Assembly (NCBI GenBank): GCA_028719045.1
Contig: JAQULD010000014.1
Location: 1-19,502 of the forward strand
Direction of reading: 5' to 3'
From: Candidatus Omnitrophota bacterium
GTDB taxonomy: Bacteria; Omnitrophota; Koll11; Gygaellales; Profunditerraquicolaceae
Length of the DNA stretch: 19,502 nt
The notes under the pieces were generated by a model that was given only the letters and a program-made list of their open reading frames with translations, had not been told where the DNA came from and did not search any database. The position numbers were made by a program, and so were the translations under genes. Of the stretch, positions 1 to 6,146 are shown piece after piece; position 1 is the first letter of the stretch; each line of letters opens with the position of its first letter.

Positions 1-82
1 AAAAGAATGTGATGTTTATATAATTTTCCGAAAAGATGCCCAGGGAAAAAACGATCGCGAGCGTAACCAGCGGTTTTTTCAT
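1..82 (-). CDS. comEC: ComEC/Rec2-like competence protein, N-terminus only
   Basis: Only the first 27 codons are visible; the gene continues beyond the left edge. They read MKKPLVTLAIVFSLGIFSEN and onward, a short basic start followed by a hydrophobic stretch, as at the N-terminus of ComEC inner-membrane DNA-uptake channels. The start codon overlaps the stop of the upstream HhH protein as ATGA, so the two are probably translationally coupled. comEA-comEC is the standard order in competence loci. The identification rests on this context and the N-terminal pattern; no catalytic or channel motif is in view. It could be another membrane protein. Confidence 0.6.
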   Translation of the reverse strand, partial: MKKPLVTLAIVFSLGIFSENYINITFF

Positions 83-408
83 TCCACAAACACCGAATCT
101 TTCAATTTTTCATATCTGCGCCCGGTTATGCCTTTTATTTTTTTTAGATCTTCAGCGCCGGTAAATTTGCCGTTCAATTCCCTGTATTCGATTATACGCC
201 GGGCTAATTTTTCTCCGATCCCGGGTATGATCAAGAGCGTTTCACTGTCAGCTTCATTTATGTTGATCTTGCCAAGATCACGGGTAAAAGAGGCGATTAC
301 CGCGGCATTGGAGCGGCTTTTCAGGAAAAAATCTATCCCCAGCCCGGACAAGAAGATAAAAATTATGAAAATGATCACCCGTTTTTCTTCGTGAGTTAAG
401 TTGAGCAT
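79..408 (-). CDS. comEA: ComEA-like membrane-anchored helix-hairpin-helix DNA-binding protein
   Basis: The product has 109 residues. An N-terminal hydrophobic anchor (about residues 10-25) is followed by a short linker and a tandem HhH domain. The hallmark ININEADSETL and IPGIGEKLARRIIEYR stretches are present, followed by GKFTGAEDLKKIKGI. ComEA binds incoming double-stranded DNA outside the inner membrane and passes it to ComEC, whose likely start overlaps this stop codon. A GTG at 423 would add five residues, but AAAGGAG (complement of 414-420) lies five bases before the ATG at 408, so the ATG is the better start. It is transcribed away from bamD. Family confidence is high; a role in natural transformation is inferred from the comEC neighbour. 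Confidence 0.88.
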   Translation of the reverse strand: MLNLTHEEKRVIIFIIFIFLSGLGIDFFLKSRSNAAVIASFTRDLGKININEADSETLLIIPGIGEKLARRIIEYRELNGKFTGAEDLKKIKGITGRRYEKLKDSVFVE

Positions 409-459
409 AGTTACTCCTTTCACGTCATCCCTTCACTTAATAGACGTTTTAGGAAGGGA

Positions 460-488
460 AATCTAACAGGTTTTTAGCCTGTTGACAA
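460..488 (-). promoter_or_regulatory. Putative sigma70-type promoter for comEA
   Basis: On the minus strand TTGTCA (complement of 483-488), a 17-bp spacer and TAGATT (complement of 460-465) form a plausible -35/-10 pair. The -35 shares its bases with the -35 of the divergent bamD promoter. The spacer is filled by the dyad at 465-483. The -10 matches consensus at only four of six positions, so confidence is moderate. Confidence 0.4.
465..483. repeat. Inverted repeat between divergent comEA and bamD promoters
   Basis: AACAGG-N7-CCTGTT is a perfect 6-bp dyad. It overlaps the bamD -35 (482-487) and sits exactly in the -35/-10 spacer of the proposed comEA promoter. This is the position of an operator; a small RNA hairpin is the alternative. 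No regulator gene is visible nearby. Confidence 0.5.
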
Positions 489-510
489 AAAACAATCTGT
501 ATGATAAAGT
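482..510 (+). promoter_or_regulatory. Strong sigma70-type promoter for the bamD operon
   Basis: A perfect TTGACA (482-487), a 17-bp spacer and TAAAGT (505-510), preceded by the extended -10 dinucleotide TG (502-503). The expected start of transcription is about 517, only a few bases before the ATG at 520, and there is no Shine-Dalgarno sequence. The mRNA would be leaderless or nearly so. Confidence 0.65.
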
Positions 511-519
511 TATAACATT

Positions 520-1464
520 ATGAAACGGTTAATATTCGTCCTACTTTTTCTTTTGGCGCTGCCTTTTTCCCAGGCACATGCTTATTGGATCTGGACCCCG
601 AAAACAGGCAAATGGGTCAATCCTAAAACCCAGGCCAAATCTTCCCCCAAAGAACAGTTTGATTTCGCCAAAGGCATGTATGATATAAAAAAATACGATG
701 AGGCCAAGCGCGAGTTCAAAAAAGTTCTTACCGCTTATCCTAAATCTACGGAGGCGTCCGAGGCGCAATATTATCTTGGGCTTATAGAAGAAGCCCTGGG
801 TAATTTATACCAGGCTTACCAGGCTTATCAAAAAGTGATCGACAAATATCCTTTTTCCGAAAGGATAGCCGAGATTATAGAGAAAGAATATAAGATCGCC
901 GAAGCTTTTATGGCGGGCGAAAAACGCAAGGCTTTGGGGGTAACACTTCCGCTTGAGAATCCCGCTATAGAGATTTTCCAGAAAGTCATAGATAATTCCA
1001 CTTACGGCCCGCTGGCCTCCAAGGCGCAATATAAGCTCGGGCTGGTCCTGAAAGGGCTGGCCAGGTTCGATGAAGCGGAAGACGCGTTTAATAAATTAAT
1101 CACGAATTATCCCGACAGCGAATGGGTGACTGCCGCTAAATTCCAAATAGCCAGCTGCCGCGCGGCGGTATCCAAGGGGCCGGATTATGACCAGGGTGCC
1201 GCTAAAGAGGCGAAGCAGAAATTCGAAGAATTCGTAAAAGAGCATCCGGACGCCGTACTCTCCCAGGACGCTGAAAAGAACATCGCCGGCCTGCAGGAAA
1301 AAGAGGCGGAAAGCGATTACGGCATAGGCCGTTTCTATGAAAAGCAGAAGGCGTATGAAGCCGCCAAGATATATTATAATGAAGTGATCAACAACTACGG
1401 CAAAAGCGCCTGGGCGGTAAAGGCCTTTGAGAGATTAAGGGTGCTGGAGAAGAATAAAAAATGA
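520..1464 (+). CDS. bamD: BamD-like TPR outer-membrane assembly protein
   Basis: The 314-residue product has a clear Sec signal peptide (residues 1-21, hydrophobic core FVLLFLLALPF, probable cleavage after AHA). A conserved-looking YWIWTPKTGKWVNPK segment comes next, then TPR units of the YfiO/BamD type such as QFDFAKGMYDIKKYDEAKRE and repeats ending in YP (LTAYPKS, IDKYPFS, ITNYPDS). BamD is the essential periplasmic TPR subunit of the BAM complex that inserts beta-barrel proteins. Unlike E. coli BamD there is no lipobox cysteine, so this protein may be soluble or held by BamA alone. It starts an operon with lptE (ATGA overlap) and holA. A CpoB/YbgF-like TPR protein is the main alternative. 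Confidence 0.82.
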   Translation: MKRLIFVLLFLLALPFSQAHAYWIWTPKTGKWVNPKTQAKSSPKEQFDFAKGMYDIKKYDEAKREFKKVLTAYPKSTEASEAQYYLGLIEEALGNLYQAYQAYQKVIDKYPFSERIAEIIEKEYKIAEAFMAGEKRKALGVTLPLENPAIEIFQKVIDNSTYGPLASKAQYKLGLVLKGLARFDEAEDAFNKLITNYPDSEWVTAAKFQIASCRAAVSKGPDYDQGAAKEAKQKFEEFVKEHPDAVLSQDAEKNIAGLQEKEAESDYGIGRFYEKQKAYEAAKIYYNEVINNYGKSAWAVKAFERLRVLEKNKK

Positions 1465-2021
1465 TCCGTAATATATGCAAAGGGCTTAAGTCCCCAGTTA
1501 TCCAGGTAATTTTAGTTATGTTCGCGGCCGGAGGCTGCGGCTATACCACGCGCTCCCTGATCGCCGACAAGTATCATACCATTTATATCCGCCCCTTCGT
1601 GAATAAGATCGACGTGACCAAAGAAGGGGATGCGGCTAACAGGTATAAAATATACAGGCCGCTGCTGGAAACCGATGTTACAAAGGCGGTCATTAACAGG
1701 TATATGATTGACGGCAACCTTAAGACCGCCAAAAACGATGCCGCCGACCTGGCCTTGGAAGGGGAATTGGTCGAATACAGGCGCGAACCTCTGCGTTATA
1801 CCTCCGCGGACAATGTCGAGGAATACCGCATAAGTATTGTTGTCAATATTACGCTTTGGGATAAAAAAGAAAACAAGAAGCTTTGGCAGGAAAATAATTT
1901 TATCGGGGATACGAGCTTTTTTACAACGGGAAGCAACGCCAAATCCGAAAACTCCGCAATAAATGACGCCCTTAATGATTTAGGCCGCAGGATTGTCGAA
2001 CGTACTGTTGACCAGTGGTGA
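1461..2021 (+). CDS. lptE: LptE-like LPS-assembly lipoprotein
   Basis: The product has 186 residues. A hydrophobic segment ends in FAAGGC, with Cys26 followed by GYTTRS, matching the lipidated CGY start typical of LptE. The rest fits the compact LptE fold, including the early IYIRPFVNK strand and a long helix near EYRISIVVN. LptE plugs the LptD barrel that places LPS in the outer leaflet. The start codon overlaps the bamD stop as ATGA, and holA follows after 3 nt. The lptE-holA pair is also found together in E. coli, which supports both calls. The residue at -3 of the lipobox is Ala rather than Leu, a mild deviation. Confidence 0.85.
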   Translation: MIRNICKGLKSPVIQVILVMFAAGGCGYTTRSLIADKYHTIYIRPFVNKIDVTKEGDAANRYKIYRPLLETDVTKAVINRYMIDGNLKTAKNDAADLALEGELVEYRREPLRYTSADNVEEYRISIVVNITLWDKKENKKLWQENNFIGDTSFFTTGSNAKSENSAINDALNDLGRRIVERTVDQW

Positions 2022-2024
2022 GGT

Positions 2025-2672
2025 ATGATTTATCTGTTTGCCGGCCAGGACAACCTTTCTAAAGACGCGAAACTCAATAAATTAAAAGAAGAATTTCTCC
2101 CCAAGGACCTCGAACAATTCAACCTTGATACCTTATACGGCAAGGAATTAACCTTGAAGATTCTGCAGGAAAAACTATTATGGCTGCCGTTTGAGTCGAA
2201 AAACCGGCTCCTGGTGATAAAAAACGCGCAGGATCTAAAACAGGACGCGAAAGATTTTCTCTTGCGTTACTCTAAGGATTGCCCCGCGTCTCTTGCCCTG
2301 GTGCTTGATTTCGATAAATACCGGCCGAACAGGGACTTTATAGAGTCGCTTTCCTCAAGCGCGGTCTCCCGCTTCAAAGAGGAACAGTCCCCGGACACCT
2401 TCTTATTATGCAGGCAGATAGAATCGAGAAAGGCCGCCGCGAGCCTCAAGATACTCAAAATCCTTCTTAAAAACGGGGAAAAACCCGAGAAAATACTGGG
2501 AGGGTTAAGGGCAAGCTGGGAGAGGTACGGAGGAAACAGCCCGGAATTGAAAAAGAAACTCAAGCTTCTTCTGGAATGCGATATTGATATAAAGACGGGC
2601 AGGCTAAAACCTTCTTTTGCCCTGGAGAAGTTTATCGTCAATCTCTGTAGCTGGAAAAATCCTTATAGTTGA
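2025..2672 (+). CDS. holA: DNA polymerase III delta subunit, compact form
   Basis: Only 215 residues, against about 330-345 for the family. The N-terminal part fits HolA domain I: MIYLFAGQDNLSKDAK at the start, LLVIKNAQDLK, then LALVLDFDKYRPNRDF. The C-terminal part fits domain III: LKILLKNGEKPEKILGGLRA and the terminal GRLKPSFALEKFIVNLC. The region that normally links them (the end of domain I plus domain II) is missing without any break in frame. Delta opens the sliding clamp within the clamp loader. Position directly after lptE supports the identity. The start gives a 3-nt gap to lptE, with GTGAGG just upstream but very close to the ATG. It converges on rpsT. Confidence 0.78.
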   Translation: MIYLFAGQDNLSKDAKLNKLKEEFLPKDLEQFNLDTLYGKELTLKILQEKLLWLPFESKNRLLVIKNAQDLKQDAKDFLLRYSKDCPASLALVLDFDKYRPNRDFIESLSSSAVSRFKEEQSPDTFLLCRQIESRKAAASLKILKILLKNGEKPEKILGGLRASWERYGGNSPELKKKLKLLLECDIDIKTGRLKPSFALEKFIVNLCSWKNPYS

Positions 2673-2675
2673 TCT

Positions 2676-2939
2676 TTAGGAAGCCTTCAGGACTCTTTTA
2701 GCTAAACGGGATTTCTTACGGTCGGCTGTCTTAGGATGGATAATTCTTTTTTTCGCTGCCTTATCCAGTAAAGAAAATACCTTACAAAGAATTGTTTTGG
2801 CTTCACCGGCATTTTTTTCCGATATTAACGTCTGTAATTGTTTTATGGATTTTTTTAGCTCTTTTTTTACTTTCAGGTTGCGCAGATGTCTTTTTTTATC
2901 CACGCGCTGTCTTTTTACACCAGCTTTACGTTTAGGCAT
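2676..2939 (-). CDS. rpsT: 30S ribosomal protein S20
   Basis: 87 residues, rich in Lys and Arg and of the usual S20 length. The helical protein begins MPKRKAGVKRQRVDKKRHLR and carries the conserved C-terminal pattern LDKAAKKRIIHPKTADRKKSRLAKRV. S20 is a primary 16S rRNA-binding protein of the small subunit. A good Shine-Dalgarno sequence, AAGGAGA, lies a few bases before the ATG. The gene faces holA tail to tail with a 3-nt gap, and its promoter overlaps that of divergent murJ. Confidence 0.96.
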   Translation of the reverse strand: MPKRKAGVKRQRVDKKRHLRNLKVKKELKKSIKQLQTLISEKNAGEAKTILCKVFSLLDKAAKKRIIHPKTADRKKSRLAKRVLKAS

Positions 2940-2979
2940 ATAATTCTCCTTAATGGGTCCCGGCTTCTGCAGGGATGGT

Positions 2980-3007
2980 TTGACCGATAAATTTATGTAA
3001 ATATAAC
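2980..3007 (+). promoter_or_regulatory. Sigma70-type promoter for murJ
   Basis: TTGACC (2980-2985), a 16-bp spacer and TATAAC (3002-3007). Transcription should start around 3014, about 8 bases before the murJ ATG. The interval contains no Shine-Dalgarno sequence. Confidence 0.55.
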
Positions 3008-3028
3008 ATATTTAATACACCATGTCAA
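3000..3028 (-). promoter_or_regulatory. Sigma70-type promoter for rpsT
   Basis: On the minus strand a perfect TTGACA (complement of 3023-3028), a 17-bp spacer and TATATT (complement of 3000-3005). The -35 lies in the first codons of murJ. The predicted leader before rpsT is about 55 bases. Its -10 overlaps the -10 of the murJ promoter. Confidence 0.7.
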
Positions 3029-4596
3029 CTAACAAATCCATAGCTAAATCTGCCGGCATAATCGCGCTGGCCACGTTTATTTCCCGCATATTGGGTTTTT
3101 TCCGGGATATCGTAATAGCCCGTCTTTTCGGAGTCTATGTTTACGCCCAGGCGTTTGTGGTCGCTTTTAAGATCCCTAATCTATTGCGGGATTCGCTGGG
3201 GGAGGGGGCCGCTAACGCCGCGTTCGTGCCGGTTTTCAGCGAGTATTCGGTGAAACGTGACAAAGAGGAATTCTGGCGGCTCGCTAATGTGGTGTTGAAT
3301 GTTTTGCTGGTCGTTCTTATGCTTGTTACGATACTGGGCGTTATCTTCGCCCCCTTCATCGTGCGCCTGATAGCCCCGGGATTCGCTTCTTCCCCTGAGA
3401 AGTTGGAAACTACCATAAGGCTGACCAGGATCATTTTCCCCTATATTTTGCTTATAAGCCTGGCGGCGTATTCCATGGCGATACTTAACACGCTGAAGCA
3501 TTTTTCGGTTCCCGCGTTTGCCCCATGCCTTTTGAATATTTCCATAATCATCTTCGCGCTTGCCTGGGGAGAAGGGGTTAAAGGCCTCGCGGCCGGAGTA
3601 TTGGTCGGCGGCGCCTTGCAGCTGGCTGTGCAGGTCCCCGTGCTTTACAAAAAAGGCTTCAGGCTTAAATTCAACCTTGATTTTAAACATCCGGCAATAA
3701 AAACCATTGGCAGGCTTCTGTTGCCGAGAGTATTCAGTTCGAGCGTTTATCAGCTAAATAATTTTGTGGATTCTATTTTCGGTTCGCTGGCATGGATCGT
3801 GGGGGAAGGCGGGGTAGCGGTATTGTATTTTTCCTACAGGCTGATCCAGTTCCCTCTGGGGATCTTCAGCAATTCCCTTTCCCAGGCTATCCTTCCGGCG
3901 TTGTCCACCCAGGCGCTCCAGAACGGCCACGATGAACTTAAACAGACCCTTTCCTTCGGCCTGCGCGCGACTTTCTTTGTCATGCTGCCCGCTTCAGCCG
4001 CTTTCATGGTGCTGGCGCATCCTATCGTAAAGACACTTTTCGGGGGAGGGAAATTCGATTTAAATTCCGCGGGCCTTACCGCCGGGGCGTTATTTTTTTA
4101 CAGTATCGGTTTATTCGCCTACGGCGGGACTAAAATACTCCAATCTTGTTTCTTCGCCCTTAAAGACACGCGCACCCCGGCAAAAATCTCAGCGCTGGCG
4201 CTGGCCTTGAATATTATCCTGAACCTGGCGCTCATGTTCCCGCTTAAAATAGGCGGCATCGCCCTGGCCACTTCCTTGTCCGGAATAATCACCTTTTTTG
4301 TCCTCCTTTTTATGCTTGAGAAAAAAATAGGCGATTTCAACAATAAGCAGATCGCGGCTTCTTTTGTCCGCATAATGCTGGCGAGCCTTTGCATGGGGGC
4401 TGTTTGTTTTTTTGCCTCCCGTAATTGCGGCCCGCATTGCCAGGGGGCCTTATTGCAGCTGTTGCGTTTAGGGGCGCTTATAATCCTGGGTGTTGTTTCC
4501 TACGTTTTATTCTGCTTGATCTTCAAGGTCCCTGAGATACATGAATTACGCCGCTGGATAATCAAAAAAAGAAGCGCGACTCCGGACTTGTTTTAA
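3022..4596 (+). CDS. murJ: Lipid II flippase MurJ
   Basis: A 524-residue polytopic membrane protein of the MOP/MATE flippase superfamily. The diagnostic N-terminus is intact: GIIALATFISRILGFFRDIV, then AFVVAFKIPNLLRD and EGAANAAFVPVFSEY. The remaining sequence is a succession of hydrophobic segments consistent with the usual 14 helices, with LPRVFSSSVYQLNNFVDSIF in the middle and a basic C-terminal tail. MurJ moves lipid-linked peptidoglycan precursor to the periplasmic side of the inner membrane. Length is normal. It heads a plus-strand cluster with uvrC 17 nt downstream. No Shine-Dalgarno precedes the start, but the start matches the family N-terminus and a promoter sits directly upstream. 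Confidence 0.94.
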   Translation: MSTNKSIAKSAGIIALATFISRILGFFRDIVIARLFGVYVYAQAFVVAFKIPNLLRDSLGEGAANAAFVPVFSEYSVKRDKEEFWRLANVVLNVLLVVLMLVTILGVIFAPFIVRLIAPGFASSPEKLETTIRLTRIIFPYILLISLAAYSMAILNTLKHFSVPAFAPCLLNISIIIFALAWGEGVKGLAAGVLVGGALQLAVQVPVLYKKGFRLKFNLDFKHPAIKTIGRLLLPRVFSSSVYQLNNFVDSIFGSLAWIVGEGGVAVLYFSYRLIQFPLGIFSNSLSQAILPALSTQALQNGHDELKQTLSFGLRATFFVMLPASAAFMVLAHPIVKTLFGGGKFDLNSAGLTAGALFFYSIGLFAYGGTKILQSCFFALKDTRTPAKISALALALNIILNLALMFPLKIGGIALATSLSGIITFFVLLFMLEKKIGDFNNKQIAASFVRIMLASLCMGAVCFFASRNCGPHCQGALLQLLRLGALIILGVVSYVLFCLIFKVPEIHELRRWIIKKRSATPDLF

Positions 4597-4613
4597 TAAA
4601 TAAAGCTATTATT

Positions 4614-5846
4614 ATGGATGTGTTAAAAAATAAAATCGCTGAGGCGCCCGATGCTCCCGGCGTATATATGTTTAAAGACGCCTCCGGGCATATCCTTTAC
4701 ATCGGCAAGGCCAAGTCCTTGAAAAAGCGGCTTACCAGTTATCTTGGGAGAGACCTGGCAAGTAAAACAGTCGCCATGGTCTCTTACGCCAAAGACGTGG
4801 AATACCGGCTTTGTCCTACCGAAAGCCTCGCGCTCCTGCTTGAGGCGAAGCTTATCCGGGAATTTAAGCCTAAATACAACGTTTCGCTGCGCGATGACAA
4901 GAGTTTCCCGATGGTAAAAATAACCAATGAGGAATTTCCGGCTTTATGCCTGACGCGTAAGAAAGAAAATGACGGAGCCAGGTACTTCGGGCCTTACACG
5001 AACGCCAGGCTCTTAAGGGAAGCGCTGAAGATCATCCGCAGGCAGTTCCCTTACCGTTCCTGTAAGCAGCTTCCTTCGGAGGAATGCATATATTACAGGA
5101 TAGGGCTTTCTCCGGCCCCCTGCACCGGAAAAATCGATAAAAAATCATACGCGAAAACTATCCGGAATATCGGCATGATCCTGGAGGGCAAGACTGACGC
5201 CCTTATTAAAGCCCTTAACCGCCAGATGGATGAAAGATCAAAGGAACTGAAATTTGAAGAAGCGGCAAAAATAAGGGACCGTATTGTCGCCCTGGGCGCT
5301 TTGGGGGAAAGCGGCTCCGGTTTTAGCAGGCAAACTGAGCTGGAAGGCTTAAAAAAGCTTTTGAAATTGGAAAAACTTCCCGAGCGTATCGAGGCTTTTG
5401 ACATTTCGAATATTTCCGGGAAAGAAGCGACCGGTTCCATGGTCAGTTTTTACAAGGGGACTCCCGATAAGAATAATTACCGCAGGTTCAGGATAAAAAC
5501 TGTTAAAGGCATAGACGATTATACTATGATCCGGGAAGTCGTGCGCCGGCGCTATTTAAGGCTGATAAATGAGAAGCTGCCTTTCCCGGATTTAGTGCTT
5601 ATTGACGGAGGAAGGGGGCACCTTCTGGTGGCCGAAGATGAGGTCAGGAAATTAGGGATAAGTTTATCTATGGTAAGCATTGCCAAAGACAGGGAAAATA
5701 TATATACTATAGGTAGCCGGAACCCGGTGACATTATCGGGCGATACCCCGGCGCTTAATTTAATACGCAGGGTCCGCGATGAAGCGCACCGTTTCGCGGT
5801 AAAATATCATCACCTGCTGCATAGGAAAAAAGTAATAGGCAGATAA
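4614..5846 (+). CDS. uvrC: UvrC-like nucleotide-excision-repair endonuclease, short form
   Basis: 410 residues, against about 600 for typical UvrC. Order: GIY-YIG nuclease (GVYMF near residue 16, LYIGKAKSLKKRL, catalytic-type Glu77), a cysteine region (C150, C158, Ser166, C170), a UVR motif that contacts UvrB (about 195-230), then the RNase H-like nuclease with D263 (FDIS), D301/D302 (DDY), D331 (LIDGG) and H392 (RDEAHRF). Both nuclease centres look intact, so both incisions are plausible. Missing are the segment of about 100 residues between UVR and RNase H and the whole C-terminal (HhH)2 domain. Ser166 replaces one of the four cysteines expected for the Fe-S cluster. The next gene begins 21 nt downstream, leaving no room for a lost tail. 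Confidence 0.88.
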   Translation: MDVLKNKIAEAPDAPGVYMFKDASGHILYIGKAKSLKKRLTSYLGRDLASKTVAMVSYAKDVEYRLCPTESLALLLEAKLIREFKPKYNVSLRDDKSFPMVKITNEEFPALCLTRKKENDGARYFGPYTNARLLREALKIIRRQFPYRSCKQLPSEECIYYRIGLSPAPCTGKIDKKSYAKTIRNIGMILEGKTDALIKALNRQMDERSKELKFEEAAKIRDRIVALGALGESGSGFSRQTELEGLKKLLKLEKLPERIEAFDISNISGKEATGSMVSFYKGTPDKNNYRRFRIKTVKGIDDYTMIREVVRRRYLRLINEKLPFPDLVLIDGGRGHLLVAEDEVRKLGISLSMVSIAKDRENIYTIGSRNPVTLSGDTPALNLIRRVRDEAHRFAVKYHHLLHRKKVIGR

Positions 5847-5867
5847 CAGGCAAATTTTAACTGGACT

Positions 5868-6146
5868 ATGACTGATTTTACCAAAAAGGTCTACAAAGCG
5901 GTATTAAGCATACCGCTTGGCGAAGTGCGTTCATACAAATGGGTGGCAAAACAGGCGGGAAGCCCGGGAGCATTCCGCGCCGTAGGCCAGATCTTAAAGA
6001 ATAATCCCTGGCCGGTCATCGTTCCCTGCCACAGGGTAATAAAAAGCGATAATGAATTAGGCGGATACGCGGGCGGGATCAAAAGAAAGAAGAGCCTCCT
6101 TGACCTGGAGAAAGAAATAAAGCGATGTCTGGAGAACAAAGAATAA
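5868..6146 (+). CDS. Single-domain O6-methylguanine-DNA methyltransferase-type protein
   Basis: A 92-residue protein comprising only the C-terminal DNA-binding/active-site domain of the MGMT/Ogt family. The acceptor cysteine motif VPCHRV (Cys54) is intact, as are the helix Tyr (VRSYKWVAKQ), the arginine-finger segment FRAVGQILKNNPWP and the following GGYAGG. Alkyltransferase-like (ATL) proteins have Trp in place of this Cys, so by motif this one could be an active methyl acceptor. The N-terminal domain of full MGMTs is absent, as in ATLs. The gene lies 21 nt after uvrC, and its end overlaps the next gene by 22 nt. No strong Shine-Dalgarno is visible. Repair activity is inferred. Confidence 0.85.
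   Translation: MTDFTKKVYKAVLSIPLGEVRSYKWVAKQAGSPGAFRAVGQILKNNPWPVIVPCHRVIKSDNELGGYAGGIKRKKSLLDLEKEIKRCLENKE

Noticed and set aside
5847..5867. Lost C-terminal HhH of UvrC through frameshift
   Set aside because: Only 21 bases separate the uvrC stop from the next gene, which encodes an intact unrelated domain, so no hidden tail exists.
5868..6146. ATL (alkyltransferase-like, catalytically inactive) protein
   Set aside because: The acceptor motif reads PCHR with Cys54; ATLs carry Trp there. Only the size and neighbour recall ATLs.
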